Both the position numbers and the translations under genes were made by a program. Positions 7,652 through 15,327 of a stretch of DNA of 51,283 nt are shown in pieces. The DNA is from JAHFRG01 sp036522275. GTDB lineage: Bacteria > Pseudomonadota > Gammaproteobacteria > Burkholderiales > JAHFRG01. Below the pieces are notes generated by a model that saw only the letters and a program-made list of their open reading frames with translations, was not told where the DNA came from and did not search any database. Where the stretch lies: positions 1 through 51,283 of the forward strand of contig DATDGC010000087.1 in NCBI GenBank assembly GCA_036522275.1. The letters run 5' to 3'. How positions within the stretch are numbered: the stretch's first letter is position 1; each line of letters opens with the position of its first letter.

Positions 7652-8848
7652 TTAAAGTTGTTCAATGAAATCGGCAATACGCTGTGCCGCCTCGACACAC
7701 TCGGCAAGCGGCGCAACCAGTGCGATACGCACAAAATTGAGCCCAGGGTTGATACCATGAGCCTCGCGCGCCAAGTAACTCCCTGGCAGGACCGTGACAT
7801 TATAATCGCGGTATAGCAACCAAGCGAATTCAGTGTCGGGAATGGGTGTGCCCGCCCATAAATAAAATCCGCCTTGAGGGATTTCCAGGTGGGGCATGAG
7901 TTTCTTCAGAATCGGCGCGACTTTGGTGAATTTTTCACGGTATAGACGGCGATTTTCGATGACATGGGCTTCGTCGTTCCAGGCGGCGGCGCTGGCGGCC
8001 TGTACCGGCGGGCTCATGGCACTGCCGTGGTAAGTGCGATAAAGGTGAAATTTTTCGATAATCGTGCGGTCCCCGGCGACAAAACCGGAGCGCATGCCCG
8101 GCACACTGGAGCGCTTGGACAGACTGTTGAACACGATAAGGCGCGTATATCCGCTTCTGCCCAGGCGCTGCGCCGCTTCCAACCCGCCCAAGGAAGGGGT
8201 GTGCTCGTCAAAATAAAGCTCCGAATAGCATTCGTCTGACGCAATAACAAAACCATATTTATCAGCCAGCCGGAACAGCTCCTCCCATTCATCCATCGTC
8301 ATTATGCTGCCGGTGGGGTTCCCCGGCGAGCAGACGTAAATCAGTTGCGTGCGACGCCAAACGGGTTCATCAAGCTGGCCGAATTCAAGCTTATAGTGGT
8401 TTTGCGGCAAGACATTCAGGAAATGCGGCGCAGCGCACGCAAGCAAAGCCGCTCCCTCATAAATCTGGTAAAACGGATTGGGACAAACCACCACCGGCTC
8501 AGGCAATGAGTCATCAATGACCGTTTGGGCGATAGCAAACAAGGCTTCGCGGCTGCCGTTTACCGGCAAGACTTCGGTGTCCGCGTTGAAATGTTGAAGA
8601 TTGAAACGGCGTTTGAGCCACGCAGTAATCGCTTCACGCAAGCCGAGACTGCCTTGGGTTATGGGATAATTCGCCAGTCCCTCGAGGTTCTCCGACAGGG
8701 TTTTTTGTATAAATAGTGGCGTTGCATGTTTCGGCTCGCCTATGGACAGGTTGATCGGGCACAGGTCCGATTTAGGCGTGATGCCGCCAAGCAATTGTGC
8801 CAATTTTTGGAACGAGTAAGGCTGCAGGCGGTTGAGGTTCGGGTTCAT
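7652..8848 (-). CDS. dapC: Succinyldiaminopimelate aminotransferase DapC
   Basis: DapC is a pyridoxal-phosphate enzyme that transaminates N-succinyl-2-amino-6-ketopimelate using glutamate, the step between DapD and DapE. The 398-aa protein has class I aminotransferase features: 'LSIGEPKHATP' near the start, 'VNGSREALFAIAQ', 'CPNPFYQIYEGAA', 'SPGNPTGSIMT', and the PLP-lysine region 'NSLSKRSSVPGMRSGF'. I place the start at ATG 8848 ('MNPNLNRLQPYSF'), the form seen in homologues; ATG 8860 is an alternative and the frame is open to 8935. It heads the dapC-dapD unit. Its -10 region abuts the end of a MITE-like element. Confidence 0.92.
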   Translation of the reverse strand: MNPNLNRLQPYSFQKLAQLLGGITPKSDLCPINLSIGEPKHATPLFIQKTLSENLEGLANYPITQGSLGLREAITAWLKRRFNLQHFNADTEVLPVNGSREALFAIAQTVIDDSLPEPVVVCPNPFYQIYEGAALLACAAPHFLNVLPQNHYKLEFGQLDEPVWRRTQLIYVCSPGNPTGSIMTMDEWEELFRLADKYGFVIASDECYSELYFDEHTPSLGGLEAAQRLGRSGYTRLIVFNSLSKRSSVPGMRSGFVAGDRTIIEKFHLYRTYHGSAMSPPVQAASAAAWNDEAHVIENRRLYREKFTKVAPILKKLMPHLEIPQGGFYLWAGTPIPDTEFAWLLYRDYNVTVLPGSYLAREAHGINPGLNFVRIALVAPLAECVEAAQRIADFIEQL

Positions 8849-8905
8849 AGTGAGCTGCATGGTATTCAGCCGGGGAACGGTTACACATGCTGGCAGAAAC
8901 GACGC

Positions 8906-8911
8906 ATTATA
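8906..8911 (-). promoter_or_regulatory. Candidate -10 box for dapC
   Basis: On the minus strand TATAAT lies at 8906-8911, about 58 bases before the chosen dapC start. Seventeen bases upstream, where a -35 box is expected, the sequence is GGGATT inside the terminal repeat of the element at 8914-9311, a poor match. The element therefore seems to have replaced or supplied the upstream part of this promoter. Confidence 0.4.
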
Positions 8912-8913
8912 GG

Positions 8914-9311
8914 GGAACCTCTGATTAAATCCCACACGTGGCGCGTTGCGAACGAGGGGCGGCCAGATGCTAGGCGCGAGCGCGCAGCGCTACTGAGTAG
9001 TAACGCAAGCCCGAGCAGCACCGCAGATGGCCACCCAGTCGCCGCAACCCATAGGGACGGGGGCTGCCGCGACACGGTGAGCGAAGCTTGGGGTGCGGGA
9101 GCGGCTGCATGAGCGCCCCGCTTAACAATGTCTCTTGCGGCAGCTCGCGCCCCTTCCCGCTCCACGCTGCGCGAGTCCGAGTCCGGGGCGCACGGCCGCA
9201 TGGCTTTGTTGTTCGTCGCATGTTTGGCGTCCACCAAATGGCGCTCGTCACGCCTCACCCTGCACCCGGATTGCACACGTTGCGCACGCGATGGATTTAA
9301 TCAGAGGTTCC
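8914..9311. mobile_element. MITE-like non-autonomous element with 19-bp terminal inverted repeats
   Basis: The two ends are perfect inverted copies: GGAACCTCTGATTAAATCC at 8914-8932 and its complement at 9293-9311. The 366 bases between them are GC-rich and hold no convincing gene; the short open frames are Arg/Ala/Ser-rich and carry no family motif. No clean target duplication is visible, although TAT occurs just outside each end (8908-8910 and 9312-9314). The element fills the gap between divergent dapC and the EamA gene. Its left end lies beside the dapC -10 box and its right end carries AGAGG, the likely ribosome site of the EamA gene. A single similar end occurs at 42451. Mobility is inferred from the terminal repeats. 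Confidence 0.65.
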
Positions 9312-9312
9312 T

Positions 9313-10209
9313 ATGCCCCGCTTGTTCACAAAACAAAAAGCATTGCCAGTTGTGGCGCTGCTGACCGGGGCAATCGTCTGGGGCCTGATCTGGTTCCCAT
9401 ACCGGGTATTGCAGGAAGCCGGTATTTCCGGCGAAACCGCGACTTTGATCACTTATTTTTTTGCCTTGGTCGCCGGCCTAATTGTATTTCGAAGCGCTTT
9501 CAGAGAAATCCGCCAAGCTCCACTGATTCTATTGTTGATAAGTTTGAGTGCAGGCTGGACCAATCTGGCTTATGTGCTGGCAGTGATTCACGGCGAGGTG
9601 GTGCGGGTGTTGCTGTTGTTTTACCTGGCACCGTTATGGACAATTATCCTGGCACGCACCCTGCTTAAAGAACGCATCGGTGGCTTTGGCCTGCCGGTGA
9701 TGCTGCTCTCATTTGCCGGTGCAATGACCATGTTGTGGCATCCGGTGAGCGGGCTGCCGTTGCCGCAAAACGACGCCGAATGGCTGGGCTTATCTTCGGG
9801 TTTCATGTTCGCGGTAGCCAACGTTCTGGCACGGAAAGCGCACTATTTAAGCTTACAGCTTAAAGCGTTGAGCGTATGGGCAGGAGTTGTGGTATTGGCT
9901 CTATTGGGCAGCGTTTATACCGGGGAAACGCTGCCAACGCATCTCGATTTTAACGTTGGATTGTTACTTTTACTGGTGGCGCTCGCAGTGTTTTTGGTGA
10001 ACCCTGTGGTGCAATATGGTTTGAGTAATACTAGCGCCAATCGCGCCATAGTGATTTTTATGTTCGAGTTGGTTGTCGGTGCGGTATCGGCTTATTGGCT
10101 TACTGATGAAGCAGTGACGCTGCGTGAAGCGCTGGGCGGGGTAATGATCATTGCCGCCAGCCTGCTATCTGGCCGGTTGGAACAAGGGGTACAGGAGAAG
10201 ACGGTTTGA
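9313..10209 (+). CDS. EamA/DMT-family membrane transporter
   Basis: This 298-aa inner-membrane protein has about ten hydrophobic segments arranged as two five-helix halves, the hallmark of the drug/metabolite transporter (EamA) superfamily. Typical pieces are 'GAIVWGLIWFPYRVL' at the start, 'LLFYLAPLWTIILAR' in the first half and 'IVIFMFELVVGAVSAY' in the second. Members export amino acids, purines or other metabolites; the substrate cannot be told from sequence. The ATG at 9313 lies five bases after AGAGG, which belongs to the right end of the MITE-like element. It converges with queF, with three bases between the stops. Confidence 0.85.
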   Translation: MPRLFTKQKALPVVALLTGAIVWGLIWFPYRVLQEAGISGETATLITYFFALVAGLIVFRSAFREIRQAPLILLLISLSAGWTNLAYVLAVIHGEVVRVLLLFYLAPLWTIILARTLLKERIGGFGLPVMLLSFAGAMTMLWHPVSGLPLPQNDAEWLGLSSGFMFAVANVLARKAHYLSLQLKALSVWAGVVVLALLGSVYTGETLPTHLDFNVGLLLLLVALAVFLVNPVVQYGLSNTSANRAIVIFMFELVVGAVSAYWLTDEAVTLREALGGVMIIAASLLSGRLEQGVQEKTV

Positions 10210-10212
10210 AAA

Positions 10213-10629
10213 TTAACTGGTGCTCGACTGCATCTCAAACTGTTGCAATTCTACCTGGGGCGAAGGTTTCCAGCCCGGCTTGCGATGCTCTGCAACTACG
10301 GTGGTGAATATTCCACCGCGCACGTAAAACTTCGAGGTCAAGCGCATGAAGCGCGGCTTTACCGCCTTCACCAAATCGTCGAGGATGCGGTTGGTGACAG
10401 CTTCGTGAAACGTTCCTTCGTTCCGGAACGACCAGATGTAGAGCTTAAGGCTTTTCAGCTCTACACACTTTTTATCGGGGATGTAATCTAGGACTAGATT
10501 GGCGAAGTCAGGCTGGCCGGTTCTCGGGCACAGGCAGGTAAATTCGGGTATTTCCATGTGAATCAGGTAATCCCGCTGTGGCCTTGGGTTATGGAAGGTG
10601 TCAAACGTTTTGCTGGGCTTGTTTGGCAT
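10213..10629 (-). CDS. queF: NADPH-dependent 7-cyano-7-deazaguanine reductase QueF
   Basis: QueF reduces the nitrile preQ0 to the amine preQ1 with two NADPH, in the pathway to the tRNA base queuosine. The 138-aa length marks the short (type I, YkvM-like) form. The active-site Cys is C34 in 'FTCLCPRTGQPDFA', with the proton-donor Asp at D41. The substrate-binding 'VELKSLK' (56-62) and 'SFRNEGTFHE' (67-76) follow, and 'KFYVRGGIFTT' closes the fold. The gene stands alone on the minus strand, divergent from smc with 91 bases between, and no other queuosine gene is in the window. Confidence 0.93.
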   Translation of the reverse strand: MPNKPSKTFDTFHNPRPQRDYLIHMEIPEFTCLCPRTGQPDFANLVLDYIPDKKCVELKSLKLYIWSFRNEGTFHEAVTNRILDDLVKAVKPRFMRLTSKFYVRGGIFTTVVAEHRKPGWKPSPQVELQQFEMQSSTS

Positions 10630-10679
10630 TAACTTGTTCAGCTCAAATGGGTTAGAATAGAAAAATGGTCCCGCTGCGA

Positions 10680-10707
10680 ATTATAACCTTTGGCCCAATT
10701 ACAATAA
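10680..10707 (-). promoter_or_regulatory. Candidate queF promoter
   Basis: On the minus strand a perfect TATAAT (10680-10685) is preceded by TTATTG (10702-10707) at 16 bases. Transcription would start near 10673, about 45 bases before queF. A weaker plus-strand pair TTAACT (10629-10634) and TAGAAT (10653-10658), 18 bases apart, could serve smc. Confidence 0.45.
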
Positions 10708-10720
10708 ATTACGGCTTAAA

Positions 10721-13700
10721 TTGCGCCTCACTCATATCAAACTCGCCGGGTTTAAATCTTTTGTAGACCCGACTTACGTTCCCATCCCGGGACAGCTGGT
10801 GGGCATCGTCGGCCCTAACGGTTGCGGCAAATCCAACATCATTGATGCAGTGCGCTGGGTGCTGGGCGAATCGCAGGCCAGGCATTTGCGCGGCGAAACC
10901 ATGCAGGACGTGATCTTTAACGGCTCCGGCGAGCGTGCGCCGCTAAGCCGCGCCAGCGTAGAGCTGATTTTTGACAACAGCCTGGGCAAAGCGGCCGGAC
11001 AATGGTCAAGCTACGCCGAAATCTCCATCAAGCGCATCCTGCAGCGCAACGGCGAATCTTCTTACTATATCAACAACACGCATGTGCGGCGCCGCGATAT
11101 CACCGACATTTTCCTCGGCACCGGGCTCGGGCCGCGCGCCTACGCGATTATCGAGCAGGGGATGATTTCCAGGGTCATCGAAGCGCGGCCTGAAGAGCTG
11201 CGGGTGTTCCTGGAAGAAGCCGCGGGCGTATCCAAATACAGGGAGCGGCGGCGTGAAACCGAATTGCGGCTCAAGGACACGCGGGAAAATCTGCTGCGGG
11301 TTGCGGATGTCCGGCAGGAACTGGAAAAACAATTGCAGCATCTTGAAGAGCAGGCACGCGTCGCCTCGCAGTACCGCGATCTGCAAAGCCAGCACCACAC
11401 CGCCCAAAATCTGCTTTGGCTGCTCAAAAAACAGGATGCGACGGCAAGCCACAACCGCGTGGAGAAGGAAATTCAACGGGTCACCAACGAGCTGGAAGCG
11501 GAAACTGCAAGGCTGCGGGAAACAGAAAAACGCTTGGAACTAGTGCGTGCCGGACATTACAGCGCGGGAGATGCGGTGCACCACGCACAGGGAGAACTCT
11601 ATTCCGCCAACTCCGAGGTTACGCGGCTTGAGCAACACATCCAGCATATGCGCGAAAACCGACAGCGCCTGGAAGCCCAGATCGCGTCGCTGCGCAACCA
11701 GCAACAGCAGCTCGGGAAACACCATGAAACCGCTCAGCAAACCTTGACACAATCCCGCAGCGAACTCATCAAGGCACAACAGCAAATCGAAGAAACACAA
11801 CGCACTGCCGCGCTGGAGGCGGAATTACTGCCCCCGGCAGAACAACATTTCCGCAATTGCCAAGACCAGGCTAACGAATTACAGAGGGATCTCACGCAAG
11901 TGCAACAAGCTGCGCAAATCGAGGGCACGCATCGCGCGCATGCACTGAAAATGCTGGAGCAATTACAGGCGCGCCATGAACGCTTGATTGAAGAGCGCAA
12001 CGCCTTGCCGCAGCCCGATAGCGCCGAATTGCAATGCCTGCAAGACCAACAAACGCACACTGTCACGGGGCTGCGCGAAAAGCAGCAAAAATTGGAATTA
12101 CTGCAGCAGCGGCTGCCTGAATTGGAGCAAGCTAGGGAAACGCAGAGCCGGGACCTGCAAACACAGGAACAGGCTTTGGCGGGGCTAGTAGCCCGGCTGG
12201 ATACGCTCAAGCAGTTGCAGGAACACCTGGAATCGGATGGCAAACTGCAACCCTGGCTTGTTAAACACCGCCTCGAAGGCTTGTCGCGGCTATGGCAGGA
12301 GATACACATCGAAGCAGGTTGGGAAAATGCCTTGGAGAGCGTATTGCGCGAACGCCTTAACGCCCTGGCGCTGACACAATATGGCGCTTTGCAAAGTTTG
12401 CTGGATGACATCCCCCCAGTAAAACTCACGGTGTACGCCATGCCAGGAGAAAGCCCTGCTGCGGGACCTAAACTCAAGCAGGGACTGCAGCCGTTATCAA
12501 GCTTGGTTAGCTGCGACAATTCCCGTATCCGGGTGCTGCTCGAAGACTGGCTGTGCCAAGTCTACATCGCGGAAAGCTCGCCGCTCAACTTGCGTGAACA
12601 GTTGCCGCCGGGCGCAATACTGGTGAACCCTCAAGGCCACGTATTTACCCGCCACAGCGTATCGTTTCATGCGGCAGATTCGGAAACGCATGGTGTGCTC
12701 GCCCGCAGCCGCGAAATTGAACAGCTCAAAAGCGAAATCAGCCGTTACCGCTTGGCGTTGGAGCAGGGCAAGGCCGTACTCGATGCCGCTCAGCAAAAGT
12801 TGCAGGCATTACAAGCCGAAGCTTCCTTATTGCGCAGCGAGACAGAAGCAATACAGGCGGAGCATCACCGTATCCAAATTGAAACACTGAGACTAACCCA
12901 AAGCGCGGAGCAATTCCGGCACCGTGCTGAACAAATTACCCAGGAACTTGCTGAAATCCGCGAACAACAGCAAAACGAAGCCCAACACCAGCGCAATGCG
13001 GAAAGCAATCTTGCCCAGTACCACGGCCAAACCGCGCAACTTGAAGAACGTGTGCTGGATGCCGATCGGCAGCGTTTGGATGCCGAAACCCGGCTTAATT
13101 TGCAGCGCGCAAAGCTCAGCCAAGCCCAGCAAGTAGTATACGAAGCGCAGTTTATTGAAAAATCTAATACTAATGTAATAAATGGAATAGATAACTCTAT
13201 TAAAGTATTAGATGAACAAATCAGCACTCTGCAGCAAAACTTGCAAAGCATCCATTCTGAGCTGAGCAGCTTTGGTGAAACACCTTACCAGGAGCAATTA
13301 CAGCAAGCGCTACAGGTAAAGCAAGTCAAAGAACAGGCGTTGACCACGGCACGTAACGCATCGGAAGAAGCGGCCCGTAGCTTGCAGCAAACCGAAGAAG
13401 AACGGCTTGCCGCGGAGGGCAGGCTCGAGCCCCTGCGCAGCAGGATTAACGACCTGCGGCTGAAGGAGCAGGAAGCGCGCCTCAATGAAGAGCAATACCG
13501 CGAGCAGCTACACTCCGCTGCAGCCAATGAGGAAGAATTGGGCGCCTTGTTGCAGAAAGGAACAAAAGCTGTTGTGCTGCAGGCAGAAATCGCCCGCCTT
13601 AACCAGGAAATCACCGCCATGGGCGCAGTCAATCTGGCGGCTCTGGAAGAACTGCAAAGCGCCAGCGAGCGCAAATCTTATCTTGATAGCCAGGCCAAGG

Positions 13701-14242
13701 ATCTCGAAGAAGCGGTGGAAACCATGGAAAACGCCATCCGCCGCATTGACCGCGAGACACGGGCCCGGCTTATGGAAACCTTTGATGCCGTGAATCGTCA
13801 TCTTGATGAAATGTTCCCCATGCTGTTTGGCGGCGGCCAGGCGCGACTGGTCTTAAGCGGGGAAGAGATACTCGATAGCGGCGTGCAAGTGATTGCCCAG
13901 CCGCCGGGAAAGAAGAACACCACGATCCATTTGCTGTCGGGTGGAGAAAAAGCCCTGGCCGCTCTGGCGCTGATATTTTCGTTGTTTCAGCTTAACCCGG
14001 CGCCGTTTTGCATGCTGGATGAAGTTGATGCGCCGCTCGACGATGCTAATACTGAGCGTTTCTGCGAGCTGTTGAGAAAAATGTCCGAGCAAACCCAATT
14101 TATATTCATAAGCCATAACAAAATCACTATGGAAATCGCCCACCAGCTGATCGGCATTACCATGCAGGAATTGGGCGTGTCGCGTGTAGTGTCGGTGGAC
14201 ATCGAAGAGGCGATGAAATTGAGGGAAGAAGCGGTTGCCTGA
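10721..14242 (+). CDS. smc: Chromosome segregation ATPase SMC
   Basis: SMC is the core ATPase of the condensin-like complex that compacts and separates the chromosome, together with ScpA and ScpB. The 1173-aa protein has the full layout: Walker A GPNGCGKSN (31-39), a coiled coil to about 500, a hinge (about 505-660), a returning coiled coil, the ABC signature LSGGEKALAAL from residue 1072 and Walker B with D1100-E1101 in 'CMLDEVDAPLDD'. The start is TTG ('LRLTHIKLAGFKSF'), fixed because SMC proteins begin exactly here; no good ribosome site is seen. It leads the smc-zipA-ligA run. A short stretch near 13150-13215 is far more AT-rich than the rest of the gene. Confidence 0.96.
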   Translation: MRLTHIKLAGFKSFVDPTYVPIPGQLVGIVGPNGCGKSNIIDAVRWVLGESQARHLRGETMQDVIFNGSGERAPLSRASVELIFDNSLGKAAGQWSSYAEISIKRILQRNGESSYYINNTHVRRRDITDIFLGTGLGPRAYAIIEQGMISRVIEARPEELRVFLEEAAGVSKYRERRRETELRLKDTRENLLRVADVRQELEKQLQHLEEQARVASQYRDLQSQHHTAQNLLWLLKKQDATASHNRVEKEIQRVTNELEAETARLRETEKRLELVRAGHYSAGDAVHHAQGELYSANSEVTRLEQHIQHMRENRQRLEAQIASLRNQQQQLGKHHETAQQTLTQSRSELIKAQQQIEETQRTAALEAELLPPAEQHFRNCQDQANELQRDLTQVQQAAQIEGTHRAHALKMLEQLQARHERLIEERNALPQPDSAELQCLQDQQTHTVTGLREKQQKLELLQQRLPELEQARETQSRDLQTQEQALAGLVARLDTLKQLQEHLESDGKLQPWLVKHRLEGLSRLWQEIHIEAGWENALESVLRERLNALALTQYGALQSLLDDIPPVKLTVYAMPGESPAAGPKLKQGLQPLSSLVSCDNSRIRVLLEDWLCQVYIAESSPLNLREQLPPGAILVNPQGHVFTRHSVSFHAADSETHGVLARSREIEQLKSEISRYRLALEQGKAVLDAAQQKLQALQAEASLLRSETEAIQAEHHRIQIETLRLTQSAEQFRHRAEQITQELAEIREQQQNEAQHQRNAESNLAQYHGQTAQLEERVLDADRQRLDAETRLNLQRAKLSQAQQVVYEAQFIEKSNTNVINGIDNSIKVLDEQISTLQQNLQSIHSELSSFGETPYQEQLQQALQVKQVKEQALTTARNASEEAARSLQQTEEERLAAEGRLEPLRSRINDLRLKEQEARLNEEQYREQLHSAAANEEELGALLQKGTKAVVLQAEIARLNQEITAMGAVNLAALEELQSASERKSYLDSQAKDLEEAVETMENAIRRIDRETRARLMETFDAVNRHLDEMFPMLFGGGQARLVLSGEEILDSGVQVIAQPPGKKNTTIHLLSGGEKALAALALIFSLFQLNPAPFCMLDEVDAPLDDANTERFCELLRKMSEQTQFIFISHNKITMEIAHQLIGITMQELGVSRVVSVDIEEAMKLREEAVA

Positions 14243-14253
14243 GGTTACAACCC

Positions 14254-15327
14254 ATGAGTGACTTGCAGCTAAGCCTTTTGATCATCGGCATACTGATTGT
14301 TGTGGCGACTTATTTTTTCAACTGGCTGCAGGAGAGGAAATACCGCAGCAAATCTGAAACCGCCTTCAATAACAATTTGCAGGATGTACTGCTGGAGTCT
14401 CAGGGCGCTGCGGGCGCTGCTGATGGCAGGGTGGAACCGCAATTGCGTGATCTCGCCGTCACGGAACGGGGCAGCGCAGCTAATAAACCGGCAGCAGATA
14501 AAACAGGAATCGCGCTGGATCCGGAAATTATGTTTATTGCCGAAATTAGCCGTACTGAGCCGTTTCCTCCAGAAGTCATAAAAACTCTTTCAAAGTATCT
14601 GTTGGAATTTGGACGCAGGGTAAGCTGCCTGGGTTGCCGCGAAAAAGGCACAACTTGGGAAAAACTCGATGAGTCCGCTGAGTCCAAATATATCCGCATT
14701 AGGATAGGGTTGCAGCTTGCTGATCGTTCCGGTTATGTGAACGAATCGCAGCTCGCGCTATTTTGCGACATGCTGCAGGCCTTTGCAGAGAATACCCAGG
14801 CGGCGACCCGGTTCCCTGAGCGCAAAGCTGCTCTTAGCACTGCGGCCGAACTCGACAAATTCTGCGCCGGAGTAGATATCTCCATAGGCCTGAATGTAGT
14901 TGCTCAGGAAGACCAATCTTTTCCCGGTACTAAGCTGCGTGCTTTGAGCGAGGCTGCCGGATTTAAATTGCTGGAGGATGGTGCTTTCCATTATCTCAAC
15001 GAACAAGGGGAGAGTTTGTATACGCTGAGCAGCCACGAGGCGGTTTCGTTTACTCCCGAGCAAATCAAAAACCTGTCCATCCGCGGCGTGACCTTGCTGC
15101 TGGATGTGCCGCGTGTCGCCTCCGGAATACGCGTATTTGACCAGATGCTGGCCTGCGCCAGACAATTCGCCGCATCCTTGAACGGAGTATTGGTGGACGA
15201 TAACCGCATTCCGCTAAACGACTCTGGTATAGAAAAGATCCGGCAACAATTACGCGCCGTCTACGCGGCAATGGATCAGCACAATATCAGCGCCGGAAGC
15301 TCCCGCGCCCTGAGGCTGTTCTCCTGA
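14254..15327 (+). CDS. zipA: Cell division protein ZipA
   Basis: ZipA anchors FtsZ filaments to the inner membrane at the division site. The 357-aa protein begins with a membrane anchor without signal cleavage ('LQLSLLIIGILIVVATYFF', about residues 4-22), followed by a basic stretch, a variable linker (about 30-90) and a C-terminal FtsZ-binding domain (about 200-335). The C-terminal part has recognisable pieces such as 'GFKLLEDGAFHYLNE' and 'GVTLLLDVPRV'. Sequence identity to enteric ZipA is low, so the call leans on the layout and on the conserved smc-zipA-ligA order. GAGG upstream supports the ATG at 14254. Its TGA touches the ligA ATG. Confidence 0.85.
   Translation: MSDLQLSLLIIGILIVVATYFFNWLQERKYRSKSETAFNNNLQDVLLESQGAAGAADGRVEPQLRDLAVTERGSAANKPAADKTGIALDPEIMFIAEISRTEPFPPEVIKTLSKYLLEFGRRVSCLGCREKGTTWEKLDESAESKYIRIRIGLQLADRSGYVNESQLALFCDMLQAFAENTQAATRFPERKAALSTAAELDKFCAGVDISIGLNVVAQEDQSFPGTKLRALSEAAGFKLLEDGAFHYLNEQGESLYTLSSHEAVSFTPEQIKNLSIRGVTLLLDVPRVASGIRVFDQMLACARQFAASLNGVLVDDNRIPLNDSGIEKIRQQLRAVYAAMDQHNISAGSSRALRLFS

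Noticed and set aside
7648..7800. N-terminal extension of dapD
   Set aside because: The extension overlaps dapC and does not resemble DapD; ATG 7647 matches the family start.
8881..9364. Several open frames of 70-178 codons on both strands within the MITE-like element
   Set aside because: GC-rich sequence produces long chance frames; products are Arg/Ser/Ala-rich, overlap each other on both strands, and lack motifs or ribosome sites.
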